Of a stretch of 40,422 nt of DNA, positions 14,108-24,937 are shown piece after piece; the stretch's first letter is position 1, and every line of letters begins with the position of its first letter. This DNA is from Candidatus Zixiibacteriota bacterium. Its GTDB lineage: Bacteria > Electryoneota > B3-LCP. The stretch covers positions 1-40,422 of the forward strand of contig QZKQ01000044.1 in NCBI GenBank assembly GCA_003599535.1, given 5' to 3'. Under the pieces are notes generated by a model that worked only from the letters and a program-made list of their open reading frames with translations, was not told where the DNA came from and did not search any database. The position numbers and the translations under genes were made by a program.

Positions 14108-14371
14108 ATGAATGATCTGCTCCGCTTTATCGCCAGCCCGGCGGGCCGGTGGATCCGGATGGGCACGGGCGCGTCCCTGATTCTCGGGGGACTGCTGTTC
14201 CGCCGCTGGTGGTTGGCGATCCTCGGCCTGGCGCCGCTGGGCGCCGGCGCCCTGGACCTGTGCCTGATGGCGCCGCTGGCCGGCAAGCCCCTGAAGGGCG
14301 AAGATCTGCGCCGGTCCCTGGAAGAACCGGAAGAGTCCGGCGGCGAAGAGGCCGCGCAGCTGGGGCAATGA
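14108..14371 (+). CDS. DUF2892/YgaP-like small membrane protein
   Basis: 87 residues from the ATG at 14108, which has GAGG six bases upstream. Two hydrophobic segments (about 18-35 and 37-55) with IRMGTGASLILGGLLF and ILGLAPLGAGALDLCLMAPL match the DUF2892 pattern, a hairpin in the membrane with a Cys near the second segment. The tail is acidic (LEEPEESGGEE). A longer frame extends upstream inside the MFS gene in another reading frame and is not real. It lies 59 bp before the transketolase gene and may share its transcript. Confidence 0.8.
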   Translation: MNDLLRFIASPAGRWIRMGTGASLILGGLLFRRWWLAILGLAPLGAGALDLCLMAPLAGKPLKGEDLRRSLEEPEESGGEEAAQLGQ

Positions 14372-14430
14372 ACTGCCCGGACGAGGCGAGCCTGTTAACC
14401 TTACCACCCCCAATTTGACCGGAGGCCACC

Positions 14431-16527
14431 GTGAGCTCTTCAGTCGTGGAACCGTCGGAGAAAACCGCCCAGCAGAACACCGACCTGGATGAATTGTGCG
14501 TCAGTACCATCCGTTTCCTGTCGGTGGATGCGGTGGAAAAAGCCAACAGCGGCCATCCGGGCATGCCCCTGGACGCCGCCCCCATGGCCTACGTGCTGTG
14601 GACCCGCCATTTGAAGCATAACCCGGCCAACCCCGGCTGGTTCGACCGGGACCGCTTCGTGCTCTCCGGCGGCCACGGGTCCATGCTGCTCTACAGCCTG
14701 CTGCACCTGACCGGCTACGACCTGCCCCTGGAGCAGATCCGGCATTTCCGGCAGTGGGGGAGCGTCACGCCGGGGCACCCGGAACGCCACGTCGCGGCCG
14801 GGGTGGAAGTGACCACCGGGCCGCTGGGACAGGGCTTCGGCAACAGCGTGGGCCTGGCCATGGGCGAGGCGCACCTGGCAGCGCGCTTCAACCGCCCCGG
14901 AGCGGAGATCATCCACCACTACACTTACGGCATCGCCAGCGACGGGGACATGATGGAAGGAGTGTCCTCCGAAGCGGCCTCCCTGGCCGGGCACCTGGGG
15001 CTGGGCCGGTTGATCTACTTCTACGACGCCAACCAGGTCACTCTGGCGGCGGGCACCGACATCGCCTTCACCGAGGACGTGGGGCTGCGCTTCGAGGCCT
15101 ATGGCTGGCACGTGCAGTACGTGGGCGACGGCAACGACCTGGCGGCGCTGGACCGGTCGCTGCGGCAGGCCCGGGAGGAGACCGGGCGGCCTTCGCTGAT
15201 CATCGTCCGCACCCATATCGGCTACGGCGCGCCCCACAAGCAGGATTCCTTTGAAGCTCACGGATCGCCGCTGGGCGAGGAGGAGGTCCGGCAGACCAAG
15301 CGGCGCCTGGGCTGGCCGGAAGATCCCCCCTTCCACCTGCCGGAAGAGGCCCTGCGGCGCTTCCGCCGGGCGGTGGACCGGGGGGCGAAGCTGGAGGCGG
15401 ACTGGAACACCCGCCTGGCCAACTACCGGCAGAAGTACCCGGACCTGGGGGAGGAGCTGGCGGGGATGATGGAAGGCCGGCTGCCGGAGGACTGGGATGC
15501 CGACCTGCCCCGCTTTCCCACCGACCCCAAGGGGATGCCCACGCGCAAGGCCTCGGGGAAGACCCTGAACGCCCTGGCCGCCCGGGTGCCGGGATTGATC
15601 GGCGGGTCCGCCGACTTGAATCCTTCGACCTACACGGCGCTTAAGGACTTGGGCGATTTCCAGGATCCGGATGGGGCCTTCACCGACCTGCAGGGGTCGT
15701 CGGGAGGGCCGTGGGACTACACCGGGCGCAACCTGCACTTTGGAGTGCGGGAGCATGCCATGGGCGGCGCGTTGAACGGGATGGCCGCACACGGGGGGCT
15801 GATCCCCTACGGGGCCACCTTCCTGATCTTTTCGGATTACATGCGCCCCACCATCCGTCTGGCGGCGCTCTCTTCGCTGCACGTCATTTACGTCTTCACC
15901 CACGACAGCATCGGCCTGGGAGAGGACGGCCCCACCCACCAGCCGGTGGAGCACCTGCCGTCGCTGCGGGCCATCCCCGGACTGACGGTCATCCGTCCCG
16001 GGGACGCCAACGAAACGGCCCAGGCCTGGAAGGTGGCGGTGGAAGTGCAGGAAAATCCCGTAGCCCTGGTCCTGTCCCGCCAGAACGTGCCGGTGCTGGA
16101 CCGGGATCGTTACGCCTCCGCCGAAGGTCTGCGCCGGGGCGCCTACGTGCTGTACGATTCCCCCGGCGGCCCGCCGGAACTGATCCTGATCGCCTCCGGG
16201 TCGGAACTGCCTCTGATCGCCCAGGCCGCCGAAAAGCTGGAAGCCGAAGGCCGCAAGGTGCGGGCGGTGTCCATGCCCAGTTGGGAGCTGTTCGAGCAGC
16301 AATCCCCGGAGTACCGCGACGAGGTGCTGCCGCCCGGGGTTACGGCGCGGCTGGCGGTGGAAGCGGCCTCACCGCTGGGTTGGCACCGCTGGGTGGGCGA
16401 TCGCGGCGCGGTCATCGGGGTGGAAAAATTCGGCGCCTCGGCCCCGGGGCCGGAAGTGCTGCGCCGTTATGGCTTCACCGTGGAAAACGTGGTGGAAAAG
16501 GCCAGGGAACTGGCGGGGGAGGGATGA
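14431..16527 (+). CDS. tkt: Transketolase
   Basis: 698 residues, the full bacterial length, from a GTG with GGAGG seven bases ahead. It transfers two-carbon ketol units between sugar phosphates using thiamine diphosphate. Seen: [12 protein letters not shown] (about 40-51), [38 protein letters not shown]-type motif [13 protein letters not shown] with the cofactor Asn in [19 protein letters not shown] with the catalytic Glu, and [19 protein letters not shown]. All three domains are complete. First gene of the pentose phosphate cluster; its stop overlaps the rpiB start. Confidence 0.97.
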   Translation: MSSSVVEPSEKTAQQNTDLDELCVSTIRFLSVDAVEKANSGHPGMPLDAAPMAYVLWTRHLKHNPANPGWFDRDRFVLSGGHGSMLLYSLLHLTGYDLPLEQIRHFRQWGSVTPGHPERHVAAGVEVTTGPLGQGFGNSVGLAMGEAHLAARFNRPGAEIIHHYTYGIASDGDMMEGVSSEAASLAGHLGLGRLIYFYDANQVTLAAGTDIAFTEDVGLRFEAYGWHVQYVGDGNDLAALDRSLRQAREETGRPSLIIVRTHIGYGAPHKQDSFEAHGSPLGEEEVRQTKRRLGWPEDPPFHLPEEALRRFRRAVDRGAKLEADWNTRLANYRQKYPDLGEELAGMMEGRLPEDWDADLPRFPTDPKGMPTRKASGKTLNALAARVPGLIGGSADLNPSTYTALKDLGDFQDPDGAFTDLQGSSGGPWDYTGRNLHFGVREHAMGGALNGMAAHGGLIPYGATFLIFSDYMRPTIRLAALSSLHVIYVFTHDSIGLGEDGPTHQPVEHLPSLRAIPGLTVIRPGDANETAQAWKVAVEVQENPVALVLSRQNVPVLDRDRYASAEGLRRGAYVLYDSPGGPPELILIASGSELPLIAQAAEKLEAEGRKVRAVSMPSWELFEQQSPEYRDEVLPPGVTARLAVEAASPLGWHRWVGDRGAVIGVEKFGASAPGPEVLRRYGFTVENVVEKARELAGEG

Positions 16528-16991
16528 TGCGCCTGGGATTGGCCGCCGACCACGGCGGCTTTCACCTGAAGAACCGGGTGGCGGAACAACTGCGGAACCT
16601 GGGCCACGAGGTGACCGATTTCGGGGCTGACAGGCTCGATCCGCAGGACGACTACCCGGATTATGTCATCCCCCTGGCCCGGGCGGTGGCACAGGGGACG
16701 GTGGAGCGGGGCCTGGCCATCTGCGGCAGCGGAGTGGGCGCCGCCATCGCCGCCAACAAGGTGCCCGGCGTCCGGGCCGCCCTAATCCACGACGTCTTTT
16801 CCGCCCGGCAGGGCGTCGAGGACGACGATATCAATGTCATGTGCCTGGGCGAGCGCGTGGTCGGCCCCGCGCTGGCCTGGGATTTAATTCAAACCTTTCT
16901 GGCCGCGCAATTTTCCGGGGCGGGACGGCACCGCCGCCGCCTGGAAAAGATCGCGGCCCTGGAGATAGGGAGCCATCATGAGCAAGAATAA
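16524..16991 (+). CDS. rpiB: Ribose-5-phosphate isomerase B
   Basis: 155 residues. It interconverts ribose 5-phosphate and ribulose 5-phosphate. [14 protein letters not shown] at the start, [13 protein letters not shown], then the active-site block [24 protein letters not shown] with the catalytic Cys, and [11 protein letters not shown] are all family sequence. Two adjacent ATG codons (16524, 16527) are possible; the first overlaps the tkt stop. The end overlaps the next gene by 14 bp. Confidence 0.95.
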   Translation: MMRLGLAADHGGFHLKNRVAEQLRNLGHEVTDFGADRLDPQDDYPDYVIPLARAVAQGTVERGLAICGSGVGAAIAANKVPGVRAALIHDVFSARQGVEDDDINVMCLGERVVGPALAWDLIQTFLAAQFSGAGRHRRRLEKIAALEIGSHHEQE

Positions 16992-19824
16992 TCCTTTGAA
17001 AAAGCTGCGGAGCCTGGGGCAGAGCATCTGGATGGACACCCTGCGCCGCGGCCTTATCACCTCGGGGGAGCTGCAGCACCGCATGGACGAGGACGGCCTG
17101 AGCGGGATCACCTCCAACCCCGCCATCTTTGAAAAGGCCATCGCGGGCAGCCCAGATTACGACGAGGCCATCCGCCTGCTGGCGCTGCAGGGCAAGTCCG
17201 CCGAAGAGATGTACCACGACCTGGTGCTGGAAGACATCCGCGACGCCGCCGACCTGCTGCGCCCTGTCTTCGCCCAGACCGGGGGCGAGGACGGGTTCGT
17301 CAGCCTGGAGGTGAACCCCCACCTGGCCCACGATACCGCCGGCACCATCGTGGAGGCGCGCTGGCTGTGGAACGCGGTGCAGCGCCCCAACCTGATGATC
17401 AAGGTCCCCGCCACCGACGAGGGGCTGCCGGCCATCCGCCAGCTCATCTCCGACGGCATCAACGTAAACATCACCCTGCTGTTCGGCCTGAACCGCTATC
17501 GCCAGGTGCTGGAAGCCTACCTGGCGGGGCTGCAGGACCGCCTGGCCCAGAACCAGCCGCTGCGCCACGTGACCTCGGTGGCCAGCTTCTTCCTGAGCCG
17601 CATTGACGTGCTGCTCGACCCGCAACTGGAAAAGATCCGGCAGCAGGGCGGAGAGCGAGGGGAACTGGCCGGAAGCCTGGTCGGCCGGGTGGCCGTGGCC
17701 CAGGCCAAGCTCGCTTACCAGGTGTACCAGGAATTCTTCAGCGATCCCCACTTCCGGGACTTGGCCGGCCACGGGGCCGGCGCCCAGAAGCTGCTGTGGG
17801 CCAGCACCGGAACCAAGAACCCCGCCTACAGCGACGTCATGTACGTGGAGCCGTTGATCAGCCCTCAGACCATCAACACCATGACGCCGGAGACCATTGA
17901 CGCCTACCGCGACCACGGCGATCCCCAAGTCCGGCTGACGGAAGACCTGGAAGAGGCCGCGGAGATCCTGCGCCGCCTGGCCCGGGTGGGCTTTGACCTG
18001 GACCAGGTCGCCGCGCAGTTGGAGGACGAAGGGCAGACCAAGTTCACCAAACCTTATGACCAGATGATGAAAGATCTGATGCAGAAACGCGAGGCTGCCC
18101 TGGAGGAACCCATTGACCGGCAGACGCTGCACCTGGGAACCTGGGAGGAGACGGTCCGCGACCGGATCCGCGAGCTGGACACTCAGCAGTTCTGCCCCCG
18201 GGTGTGGCGCAAGGACGCCAAGCTGTGGTCCAGCGACCCGGCGCGCCAGGTGGAAATCCAGGAATCGCTGGGGTGGCTGCATCTGCCGGACAAGATGGAG
18301 GACAACCTGCCGGAGCTGCGCGACTTCGCCGCCGAGATCATCGCCGCGGGGTTCCGCCACGTGGTCCTGCTGGGCATGGGCGGCAGCAGCCTGGCGCCCC
18401 TGGCCTACCGGCGCATTTTCGCGGACCAGCCGCAGGCCCTGCCCCTGACCGTGCTGGACACCACCGATCCCGCCGCCGTGCGGGAGGCGGAGCAGCGCGC
18501 CGGGGCCGCCGAGACTCTGTTCATCCTTGCCAGCAAGAGCGGCACCACCCCGGAAATGGTGGCGCTGGGGAACTACTTCTACGAGAAGGTTCAGGAGCAG
18601 AAGCCGGAGAAGGCGGGCGAGAATTTCGCCGCCATCACCGATTTCGGCACCCCGTTGGCGGACCTGGCCCTGGACCGCAACTTCCGCCGGATCTTCTACA
18701 ACTTCCAGGACGTCGGCGGACGGTACTCGGCCCTCTCCTACTTCGGGCTGGCGCCGGCGGTGCTGGCGGGCCTGGACGCGGCCGAACTGCTGGACCGGGC
18801 CCAGCGCATGATGCACGCCTGCGCCTCCTGCGTGCCGGCGCGGGAAAATCCGGGAATCGTCCTGGGCGCGGCGCTGGGCGAACTGGCCCGCCACGGCCGG
18901 GACAAGGTGACCTTCCTGCTGCCGGAAAGCCTGTCCGCCCTGGGCCTCTGGCTGGAACAGCTTCTGGCCGAGAGCACGGGCAAGGAAGAGACCGGCATCC
19001 TGCCGGTGGCGGGGGAACCTCCGGGCGATCCGGGCGCCTACGGCGACGACCGCATCTTCGTCCAGTTCCGCCTGGAAGGCGAGACCGATCCGGGGCAGGA
19101 TCAGTTGGTGGCTTCCCTGCGCAATGCCGGGCACCCGGCCATCGTCATCCAGATGGTGGACCGCCTGGACCTGGGCCAGGAGATCTTCCGCTGGGAGCTG
19201 GCCACGGCCACCGCCGGGTCCCTCCTGCGGCTGAACCCCTTCGACCAGCCCAACGTGCAGGAAGCCAAGGACGTCACCCACCGGCTGTTGTCCCAGATGC
19301 GGCAGGCGGGCGGGAAATTAGAGACCGCCTCCCCGGGCATGACCGAAGGCCCGCTGGAGGTGTACGACGGGGAGACGGCGGGATCCATGCCGGAAGCCCT
19401 GGGGCAGATCCTGGGGCAGGCCAACCCCGGGGACTACGTGGCTCTCCTGGCCTGGGTGCGCGAGACTCCGGCCACCGACCAGGCGCTGCAAGACCTGCGC
19501 CGCACCCTGCGCGACAGCCTGCGCCTGGCCACTACCGTGGGGTACGGACCCCGCTACCTGCATTCCACCGGGCAGTTCCACAAGGGAGGACCCGATACCG
19601 GGGTGTTCCTCCTGTTGACCAGCGATCCGGACCCTGACCTGCCGTTGCCCGGGCAGGTTTACACCCTGGGGCAGTTGTGGATGGCCCAGGCGCTGGGCGA
19701 CCATGAGACGCTGCACCGGCGCGGGCGCCGCATCCTGCGGATCCACCTGGGCGCCGACCCGGAAACCGGGCTGGCCGCCCTGAGGCAGGCGCTGGAAGCC
19801 GCCGTGCAGGGGGTGGCGCCGTGA
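16978..19824 (+). CDS. tal-pgi: Bifunctional transaldolase / glucose-6-phosphate isomerase
   Basis: 948 residues, the usual size of this known fusion. The transaldolase half (1 to about 375) has SIWMDTLRRGLI, GITSNPAIFEKAI and Schiff-base Lys142 in MIKVPAT. The isomerase half (about 400-948) has LGMGGSSLAP (about 465) and ASKSGTTPEM (about 518), the sugar-phosphate binding loops of PGI. One protein therefore moves three-carbon units and links fructose-6-P to glucose-6-P, the substrate of zwf downstream. The Shine-Dalgarno sequence lies inside the end of rpiB. Confidence 0.95.
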   Translation: MSKNNPLKKLRSLGQSIWMDTLRRGLITSGELQHRMDEDGLSGITSNPAIFEKAIAGSPDYDEAIRLLALQGKSAEEMYHDLVLEDIRDAADLLRPVFAQTGGEDGFVSLEVNPHLAHDTAGTIVEARWLWNAVQRPNLMIKVPATDEGLPAIRQLISDGINVNITLLFGLNRYRQVLEAYLAGLQDRLAQNQPLRHVTSVASFFLSRIDVLLDPQLEKIRQQGGERGELAGSLVGRVAVAQAKLAYQVYQEFFSDPHFRDLAGHGAGAQKLLWASTGTKNPAYSDVMYVEPLISPQTINTMTPETIDAYRDHGDPQVRLTEDLEEAAEILRRLARVGFDLDQVAAQLEDEGQTKFTKPYDQMMKDLMQKREAALEEPIDRQTLHLGTWEETVRDRIRELDTQQFCPRVWRKDAKLWSSDPARQVEIQESLGWLHLPDKMEDNLPELRDFAAEIIAAGFRHVVLLGMGGSSLAPLAYRRIFADQPQALPLTVLDTTDPAAVREAEQRAGAAETLFILASKSGTTPEMVALGNYFYEKVQEQKPEKAGENFAAITDFGTPLADLALDRNFRRIFYNFQDVGGRYSALSYFGLAPAVLAGLDAAELLDRAQRMMHACASCVPARENPGIVLGAALGELARHGRDKVTFLLPESLSALGLWLEQLLAESTGKEETGILPVAGEPPGDPGAYGDDRIFVQFRLEGETDPGQDQLVASLRNAGHPAIVIQMVDRLDLGQEIFRWELATATAGSLLRLNPFDQPNVQEAKDVTHRLLSQMRQAGGKLETASPGMTEGPLEVYDGETAGSMPEALGQILGQANPGDYVALLAWVRETPATDQALQDLRRTLRDSLRLATTVGYGPRYLHSTGQFHKGGPDTGVFLLLTSDPDPDLPLPGQVYTLGQLWMAQALGDHETLHRRGRRILRIHLGADPETGLAALRQALEAAVQGVAP

Positions 19825-20462
19825 GCGAAAGAAACGTGAAGGTGATCCTGTTGGATCTGGGCGGCGTGGTGCTGACCAACGGCTGGGACCGCGAGGCGCG
19901 CCGCCGGGCGGTGGAAACGTTCGAGCTGGAAGGGGACGACTTCCATGAACGGCACCGCCTGGTGCAGGACCTGTTCGACACCGGGCGGCTGGAGCTGGAG
20001 GAATACCTGGACCAGGTGGTCTTCCACCGCGGCCGCCCCTTCTCCCGGGAGGACTTCCGCGCCTTCATGCGGACGCAGTCCCAAGCGCACGAGGAGATGA
20101 TCACCCTGATTCACGACTTGAAGTCGCATTACCGCCTGCGCGTGGCGGCTTTAAGCAATGAGTCGCGGGAGCTGGCCCGGCACCGGGTGGAAACCTTCCA
20201 CCTGCACGCCTTCGTGGACGTCTTCGTCATCTCCGGATTCGTGGGGCTGAAGAAGCCCGACCCGGCCATTTACCGCCTGGCGCTGGACCTGCTGCAGGTT
20301 CCGGCGGAAGCCGCCGTGTACCTAGAGGACCGGGAAACCTTCGTGGAAACGGCCCGGGAGCTGGGCCTTGACGGCATTCACCATACCGGCTTCGAGAGCA
20401 CCATGAAGGCGCTGGAGGAGAGGGGCTTGGGGCTGCTCCACGGGGTGGACGCGCCGTACTGA
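19821..20462 (+). CDS. HAD-superfamily phosphatase
   Basis: 213 residues from a GTG overlapping the previous stop. Motif I is ILLDLGGVVLT: the nucleophile Asp is present but the +2 position is Gly rather than the usual Asp. Motif II is ALSNESREL; motif III is Lys in GLKKPDPAIY; motif IV is VYLEDRETFVE. This layout is like YihX-type sugar phosphatases and the epoxide-hydrolase N-domain group. Its place between tal-pgi and gnd suggests a sugar-phosphate substrate, perhaps clearing an intermediate or a side product of the pathway (inference). Confidence 0.85.
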   Translation: MSERNVKVILLDLGGVVLTNGWDREARRRAVETFELEGDDFHERHRLVQDLFDTGRLELEEYLDQVVFHRGRPFSREDFRAFMRTQSQAHEEMITLIHDLKSHYRLRVAALSNESRELARHRVETFHLHAFVDVFVISGFVGLKKPDPAIYRLALDLLQVPAEAAVYLEDRETFVETARELGLDGIHHTGFESTMKALEERGLGLLHGVDAPY

Positions 20463-20541
20463 TTATTCCCGGGGCATCACTCCGTAGGGGCAGACTCCCA
20501 ATCCCCGGGCTTACATGGAGGACGCGACGGAAGGAGGCAAC

Positions 20542-21984
20542 GTGAAATCGTCGGCGGATCTGGGCATGGTCGGTCTGGGCACCATGGGCCGCAATCTACT
20601 CCTGAACCTGGCCGACCACGGGTACACCGTGACCGGCTATGACCTGGATCCCGACAAGGTGGACCTGCTGGAAACCGAAGCCCGGGGCCGGGGCCGCGTC
20701 CTGACCGCCTCCACGCTTCCGGACCTGGTTGTCAGTCTGCGTCCGCCGCGCGCGGTCATGCTGCTGATCCCTTCCGGGCCGCCGGTGGAAGCGGTGGTGC
20801 GGGCGCTCGCCACCCTCCTGCACCCCGGCGACGTGGTCATTGACGGCGGCAATTCGCACTTCCGGGAAACCGGCCAAAACCAGCGGACGCTGTCCCAGCA
20901 CGGCATTCACCTGCTGGGGATGGGCATTTCCGGGGGGGAGGCGGGGGCCCGCAGTGGTCCCAGCCTGATGCCTGGGGGACCCCGGGAAGCGTGGGACCGG
21001 GTGCGCCCCCTGTTCGAGGCCGTGGCGGCCCGCGCCGGGGACGGCCGGCCCTGCGTGGCCTGGCTGGGGCCCGGTCCGGCGGGGCACTTCGTCAAGATGG
21101 TTCACAACGGCATCGAGTACATCCTGATGCAGCTCCTGGCCGAAACCTACGACCTGATGCGCCGGGGGTGGGGGATGACGGGAGATGAGATCCGCACCAC
21201 CTACGAGGCGTGGAACGGCACCGAGCTGAACTCCTACCTGCTGCAGATCGCGGGCAACATTTTTCGCCTGAAGGACGATCGCACCGGCGATCCACTGATC
21301 GAATTCATCCTCGACGCCGCCCGGCAGAAGGGCACCGGCACCTGGACGGCCCAGGAGGCCATGGAACTGCAGGTTCCGGTCCCCGCCCTGGACGCCGCCG
21401 TGGCCCTGCGCAACCTATCGGCCCGCAAGGAGGAGCGGCAGACCGCCGAAGCCCGGCTGGGGAATCCGGTGCGCCCCTTCGACGGCGACCGCGACGCCTT
21501 CCTGGAACGGATGCGCCGCGCTTACTACGCCGCCATGATCCTGGCCTACGCCCAGGGCCTGAGCCTGCTGGAACAGGCCTCCCGCACTTACAGCTACGAC
21601 CTGAACCTGGAGACCGTGGCCCGCATCTGGCGGGCCGGCTGCATCATCCGGGCGGCGCTGCTGGAAGAGATCCGCCGGGCCTACGCGCAGCAGCCCGGCC
21701 TGCCCAGCCTGGTGCTGGACGACCACCTGGGCGGCGCGGTGCTGGAGCGACTGGAGGATCTGCGCGAGGTCGCCTGCGCCGGCCTGCAACACGGAATCCC
21801 GGTCCCGGCCTTCACCGCCTCGCTGGGCTACTACGACGGCTACCGCAGCGGCTGGCTGCCCGCCAACCTGATCCAGGCGATGCGAGATTACTTCGGCGCG
21901 CACACCTACGAACGAACCGATATAACCGGATCCTTCCACACCTTGTGGGAGCCCGTGGAGATACCCGATGCCTCATCCTCCTGA
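20542..21984 (+). CDS. gnd: 6-phosphogluconate dehydrogenase (decarboxylating)
   Basis: 480 residues from the GTG at 20542, chosen over the ATG at 20515 because AAGGAGG lies just before it and [12 protein letters not shown] follows at once. It oxidises 6-phosphogluconate to ribulose 5-phosphate and CO2. Seen: [22 protein letters not shown] and the catalytic [10 protein letters not shown]. The all-helical C-terminal domain is complete (long form of the enzyme). The residue closing beta strand 2 is Asp34 (GYDLD), where NADP-dependent enzymes carry Asn-Arg-Ser/Thr; this favours NAD. It overlaps zwf by 17 bp. Confidence 0.96.
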   Translation: MKSSADLGMVGLGTMGRNLLLNLADHGYTVTGYDLDPDKVDLLETEARGRGRVLTASTLPDLVVSLRPPRAVMLLIPSGPPVEAVVRALATLLHPGDVVIDGGNSHFRETGQNQRTLSQHGIHLLGMGISGGEAGARSGPSLMPGGPREAWDRVRPLFEAVAARAGDGRPCVAWLGPGPAGHFVKMVHNGIEYILMQLLAETYDLMRRGWGMTGDEIRTTYEAWNGTELNSYLLQIAGNIFRLKDDRTGDPLIEFILDAARQKGTGTWTAQEAMELQVPVPALDAAVALRNLSARKEERQTAEARLGNPVRPFDGDRDAFLERMRRAYYAAMILAYAQGLSLLEQASRTYSYDLNLETVARIWRAGCIIRAALLEEIRRAYAQQPGLPSLVLDDHLGGAVLERLEDLREVACAGLQHGIPVPAFTASLGYYDGYRSGWLPANLIQAMRDYFGAHTYERTDITGSFHTLWEPVEIPDASSS

Positions 21985-23572
21985 CTGGCCGGCCAGCGTG
22001 ATAGCCATTTTCGGGGCCAGCGGCGACCTGACCTGGCGCAAGCTGGTCCCGGCCTTGTACAGCCTCTACCTCGGCGGCTGGCTGCCCGAACGTTTCGCCA
22101 TCATGGGCGTGGACCGCAAGGAGCTGGACCGCGAGGCCTTTCTCGCCCGGCTGCGCAACGGCGTGGACCGCTTCTCCCGCTGGGGCAAATCGCGGGACAA
22201 GGACTGGGAAGCCTTCGCTCGCCGCATCATCCTGTACCGGGCCGCGGACTTCGGCGACCCCCAGGCGTACAGGGCCCTGGGCCGGGCGCTGGACGGCCTG
22301 GACCGGGAATGGCAGGTCCAGGCCAACCGCATCTACTACCTGGCGGTGCCGCCGCTGGTGTTCGGCCTGGTGGCGGACAAGCTGGGGGAAGCGGGGCTGT
22401 CCCAAGACTGCGAGCGGTCCCGCATCGTGGTGGAAAAACCCTTCGGCCGCGACCTCGAATCCGCCCGGGCGCTGAACCGCAAGCTGGCGGAACACTTCCG
22501 GGAGTACCAGATCTACCGCATTGACCACTACCTGGGCAAGGAAACCGTGCAGAACCTGCTGGTCTTCCGCTTCGCCAACGCCATCTTCGAGCCGCTGTGG
22601 AACCGGCGCTACATTGACCATGTGCAGATCACGGTGGCCGAGCGGGGCGGGGTGGAACATCGCGGCGGTTACTACGAAAACGCCGGGGCGCTGCGGGACA
22701 TGATCCAGAACCACCTGCTGCAGGTCATGTGCCTGATCGGCATGGAGCCCCCGGTTTCCCTGGAAGACGAGGAGATCCGCAACAAGAAGATGGACGTGCT
22801 GCGGGCGGTCCGGCCGGTGCGCCCGGAGGAGATCCACCACTACGCGGTGCGGGGGCAGTACGGGGCGGGATGGATCGAAGGCCAATACTACCCCGCCTAC
22901 CGCGACGAGCCCCGGGTGGACCCTGATTCCTCCACCGAGACCTTCGCGGCGGTCAAGCTGTTCATTGACAACTGGCGCTGGCAGGGGGTGCCGTTTTACC
23001 TGCGCACCGGCAAGCGCCTGCCGGTGCGGGTGTCGGAGGTGGCCATCCAGTTCAATCCGGTGCCGCACTTCTCCTTTCCCGCGCGCATGGTGGGGGATTG
23101 GCAGCCTAACCGCCTGGGGATCCGCATCCAGCCCGACGAAGGGATCATCATGCGGTTCCAGGCCAAGCGGCCGGGGCTGGACATGCGCCTGGGCATGGTG
23201 AACATGCGCTTCACCTACCGGGAGGCCTTCCGCAACATCCCCCCGGAAGCCTACGAAACCCTGCTCCTGGACGTCATGCAGGGGGACAAGACCCTGTTCA
23301 TGCGGGCCGACCACGCCGAGGTGGCCTGGCAGGTGGTCATGCCCATCATGGAAGCGTGGGCGGCGGTGATTCCGGACTTCCCCAACTATCCCGCGGGAAG
23401 CTGGGGCCCGGAGGCGGCCGAGGCCCTGATCGCGGTGGACGGCCGCAGTTGGATTCAGCCGGCGGTCGAGACCGCCGGCCAAAACGAAGAGGAAGAGACC
23501 GAACGTGTTCCGCGCGGCGCTTCCCCGGCGGGGGCCGGGAAGCGGTCCCGCGTCAAGGAGACAGCTTCATGA
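21968..23572 (+). CDS. zwf: Glucose-6-phosphate 1-dehydrogenase
   Basis: 534 residues. It makes 6-phosphogluconolactone from glucose 6-phosphate. Nucleotide motif [12 protein letters not shown] (about 12-23); substrate site [13 protein letters not shown] (about 183-195) with the catalytic His; [10 protein letters not shown] and [10 protein letters not shown] also match. The C-terminal tail (about 505-534) is charged and not conserved. GGAGA lies before the ATG, inside the gnd end, and the TGA overlaps the pgl ATG (ATGA). Confidence 0.97.
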   Translation: MPHPPDWPASVIAIFGASGDLTWRKLVPALYSLYLGGWLPERFAIMGVDRKELDREAFLARLRNGVDRFSRWGKSRDKDWEAFARRIILYRAADFGDPQAYRALGRALDGLDREWQVQANRIYYLAVPPLVFGLVADKLGEAGLSQDCERSRIVVEKPFGRDLESARALNRKLAEHFREYQIYRIDHYLGKETVQNLLVFRFANAIFEPLWNRRYIDHVQITVAERGGVEHRGGYYENAGALRDMIQNHLLQVMCLIGMEPPVSLEDEEIRNKKMDVLRAVRPVRPEEIHHYAVRGQYGAGWIEGQYYPAYRDEPRVDPDSSTETFAAVKLFIDNWRWQGVPFYLRTGKRLPVRVSEVAIQFNPVPHFSFPARMVGDWQPNRLGIRIQPDEGIIMRFQAKRPGLDMRLGMVNMRFTYREAFRNIPPEAYETLLLDVMQGDKTLFMRADHAEVAWQVVMPIMEAWAAVIPDFPNYPAGSWGPEAAEALIAVDGRSWIQPAVETAGQNEEEETERVPRGASPAGAGKRSRVKETAS

Positions 23573-24309
23573 TACGGATATTCCCTGATTACGAGAGCCT
23601 GAGCCGGGCGGCGGCGGAACGCTTCGCCCACCGGGCCGGCCTGGCCGCGGCGGCTCAGGACCTGTTCACCGTGGCGCTGTCGGGCAGCGCCACGCCGCGG
23701 CGCACCTACGAACTGCTGGCCGAACCGCCCCTGCGGGATCGCATCCCCTGGGAGGCGGTCCACGTCTTCTGGGGCGACGAGCGGTGCGTGCCGCCCGACA
23801 ACCCCCGCAGCAATGTGCACCTGGCCCGGACCACCTTCCTGGACCGCGTGCCCCTCCCCCCGGAAAACCTGCACAAGCCGTCCTGTACCGATTTCCCCCA
23901 CGAGGCGGCGCAGCAGTACGATGCCTTCATCGAGGCGTTCTTCGCCCCGGATCCCCCCACCTTCGACCTGATCTTCCTGGGGCTGGGGGAAGACGGCCAC
24001 ACCGCGTCGCTCTTCCCCGGGTCGCCGGCCCTGGAAGAGACCGTGCGCCTGGTGGTGGAAGCGCATAAGCCGGGCGAAAGCTTCGGGCGGATCACCTTCA
24101 CCCCGGGCCTGATCAACGCGGCCGACGAGGTCATTTTCCTGGTGTCCGGCAGCGGCAAAGCCCGCATCCTGCGCGAGGTGCTGGAAGGGCCGCACCGGCC
24201 CCGCCAGTTGCCGGCGCAGCTCATCCGCGCCGGCGGCGGGCCTCTCTGGCTGCTGGACGAGGAGGCGGCGGAACTGTTGCAGCCGGTGACGGCCGGCGCC
24301 ATCCCCTGA
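23569..24309 (+). CDS. pgl: 6-phosphogluconolactonase
   Basis: 246 residues. It hydrolyses 6-phosphogluconolactone made by zwf. Family blocks: [52 protein letters not shown] and the C-terminal PAQLI. The start ATG overlaps the zwf stop and has AAGGAG upstream; a longer open frame upstream is zwf read in another frame. It completes the oxidative branch in this operon. Confidence 0.96.
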   Translation: MIRIFPDYESLSRAAAERFAHRAGLAAAAQDLFTVALSGSATPRRTYELLAEPPLRDRIPWEAVHVFWGDERCVPPDNPRSNVHLARTTFLDRVPLPPENLHKPSCTDFPHEAAQQYDAFIEAFFAPDPPTFDLIFLGLGEDGHTASLFPGSPALEETVRLVVEAHKPGESFGRITFTPGLINAADEVIFLVSGSGKARILREVLEGPHRPRQLPAQLIRAGGGPLWLLDEEAAELLQPVTAGAIP

Positions 24310-24319
24310 AAGGCTTTCA

Positions 24320-24925
24320 GTGACCTTCTTCGATACCGCCTACCACCAGGGTCCCCCGCCCTGGGACATCGGAAAACCGCAGCCGGTATTCGTGGATCTC
24401 GAGCGCGAAGGGCTGATCCGGGGCCGGGTGCTGGACGCCGGCTGCGGCACCGGGGAAAACGCCCTGTTCGCGGCCCGGGCCGGGCACGAAACCTGGGGCG
24501 TGGACTTCGCCGAAGAGGCCATCCGCCAGGCCAAGCGCAAGGCCAAAGAGCAGGGCGTCAAGGTCCACTTCGAGGTGGCCGACGCGTTGGAACTGGAGGA
24601 CCTGGAGCGAACCTTCGACACGATCCTGGATTCCGGCCTGTTTCACTCCTTCGACGATGAGGAACGCCAAGCCTTCACCCGCAGCCTGGCCGCGGCGCTG
24701 CGGCCGGGCGGGCTCTACCTTATGCTCTGTTTCAACGAGCACGCCACCGGCCCGGGCGGGCCGCGGCGCGTCACCCAGGCGGAAATCCGCGCCGTCTTCC
24801 GCGAGGAGGAGGGCTGGACGGTGCGGGAGATTCGTCCCGCCTTCTTCGCCACCCGCTTCGATCCCCCCTGGGACCGGACTCCGGCCTGGCTGGCGGTGAT
24901 CGAACGGCAGGCCGCAACGCCCTGA
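24320..24925 (+). CDS. Class I SAM-dependent methyltransferase
   Basis: 201 residues from a GTG 10 bases after pgl. SAM motif I VLDAGCGTGENALFAA (about 37-52), acidic loop TWGVDFAEEAI, and LDSGLFHSFDDEERQ with LRPGGLYLMLCFNE in the later strands. This is the small TehB/thiopurine-methyltransferase-like group, which often methylates small or toxic compounds; the substrate here is unknown. Co-transcribed with the pentose phosphate genes by position. Confidence 0.85.
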   Translation: MTFFDTAYHQGPPPWDIGKPQPVFVDLEREGLIRGRVLDAGCGTGENALFAARAGHETWGVDFAEEAIRQAKRKAKEQGVKVHFEVADALELEDLERTFDTILDSGLFHSFDDEERQAFTRSLAAALRPGGLYLMLCFNEHATGPGGPRRVTQAEIRAVFREEEGWTVREIRPAFFATRFDPPWDRTPAWLAVIERQAATP

Positions 24926-24937
24926 AAGGGGAAGACC

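Noticed and set aside
14440-16302. 620-residue minus-strand reading frame opposite transketolase
   Set aside because: Low-complexity Gly/Gln/His/Arg shadow typical of GC-rich coding DNA; the plus strand holds the complete tkt.
16837-19281. 814-residue minus-strand frame opposite tal-pgi
   Set aside because: Shadow of the plus-strand fusion gene; composition is biased and no family is recognisable.
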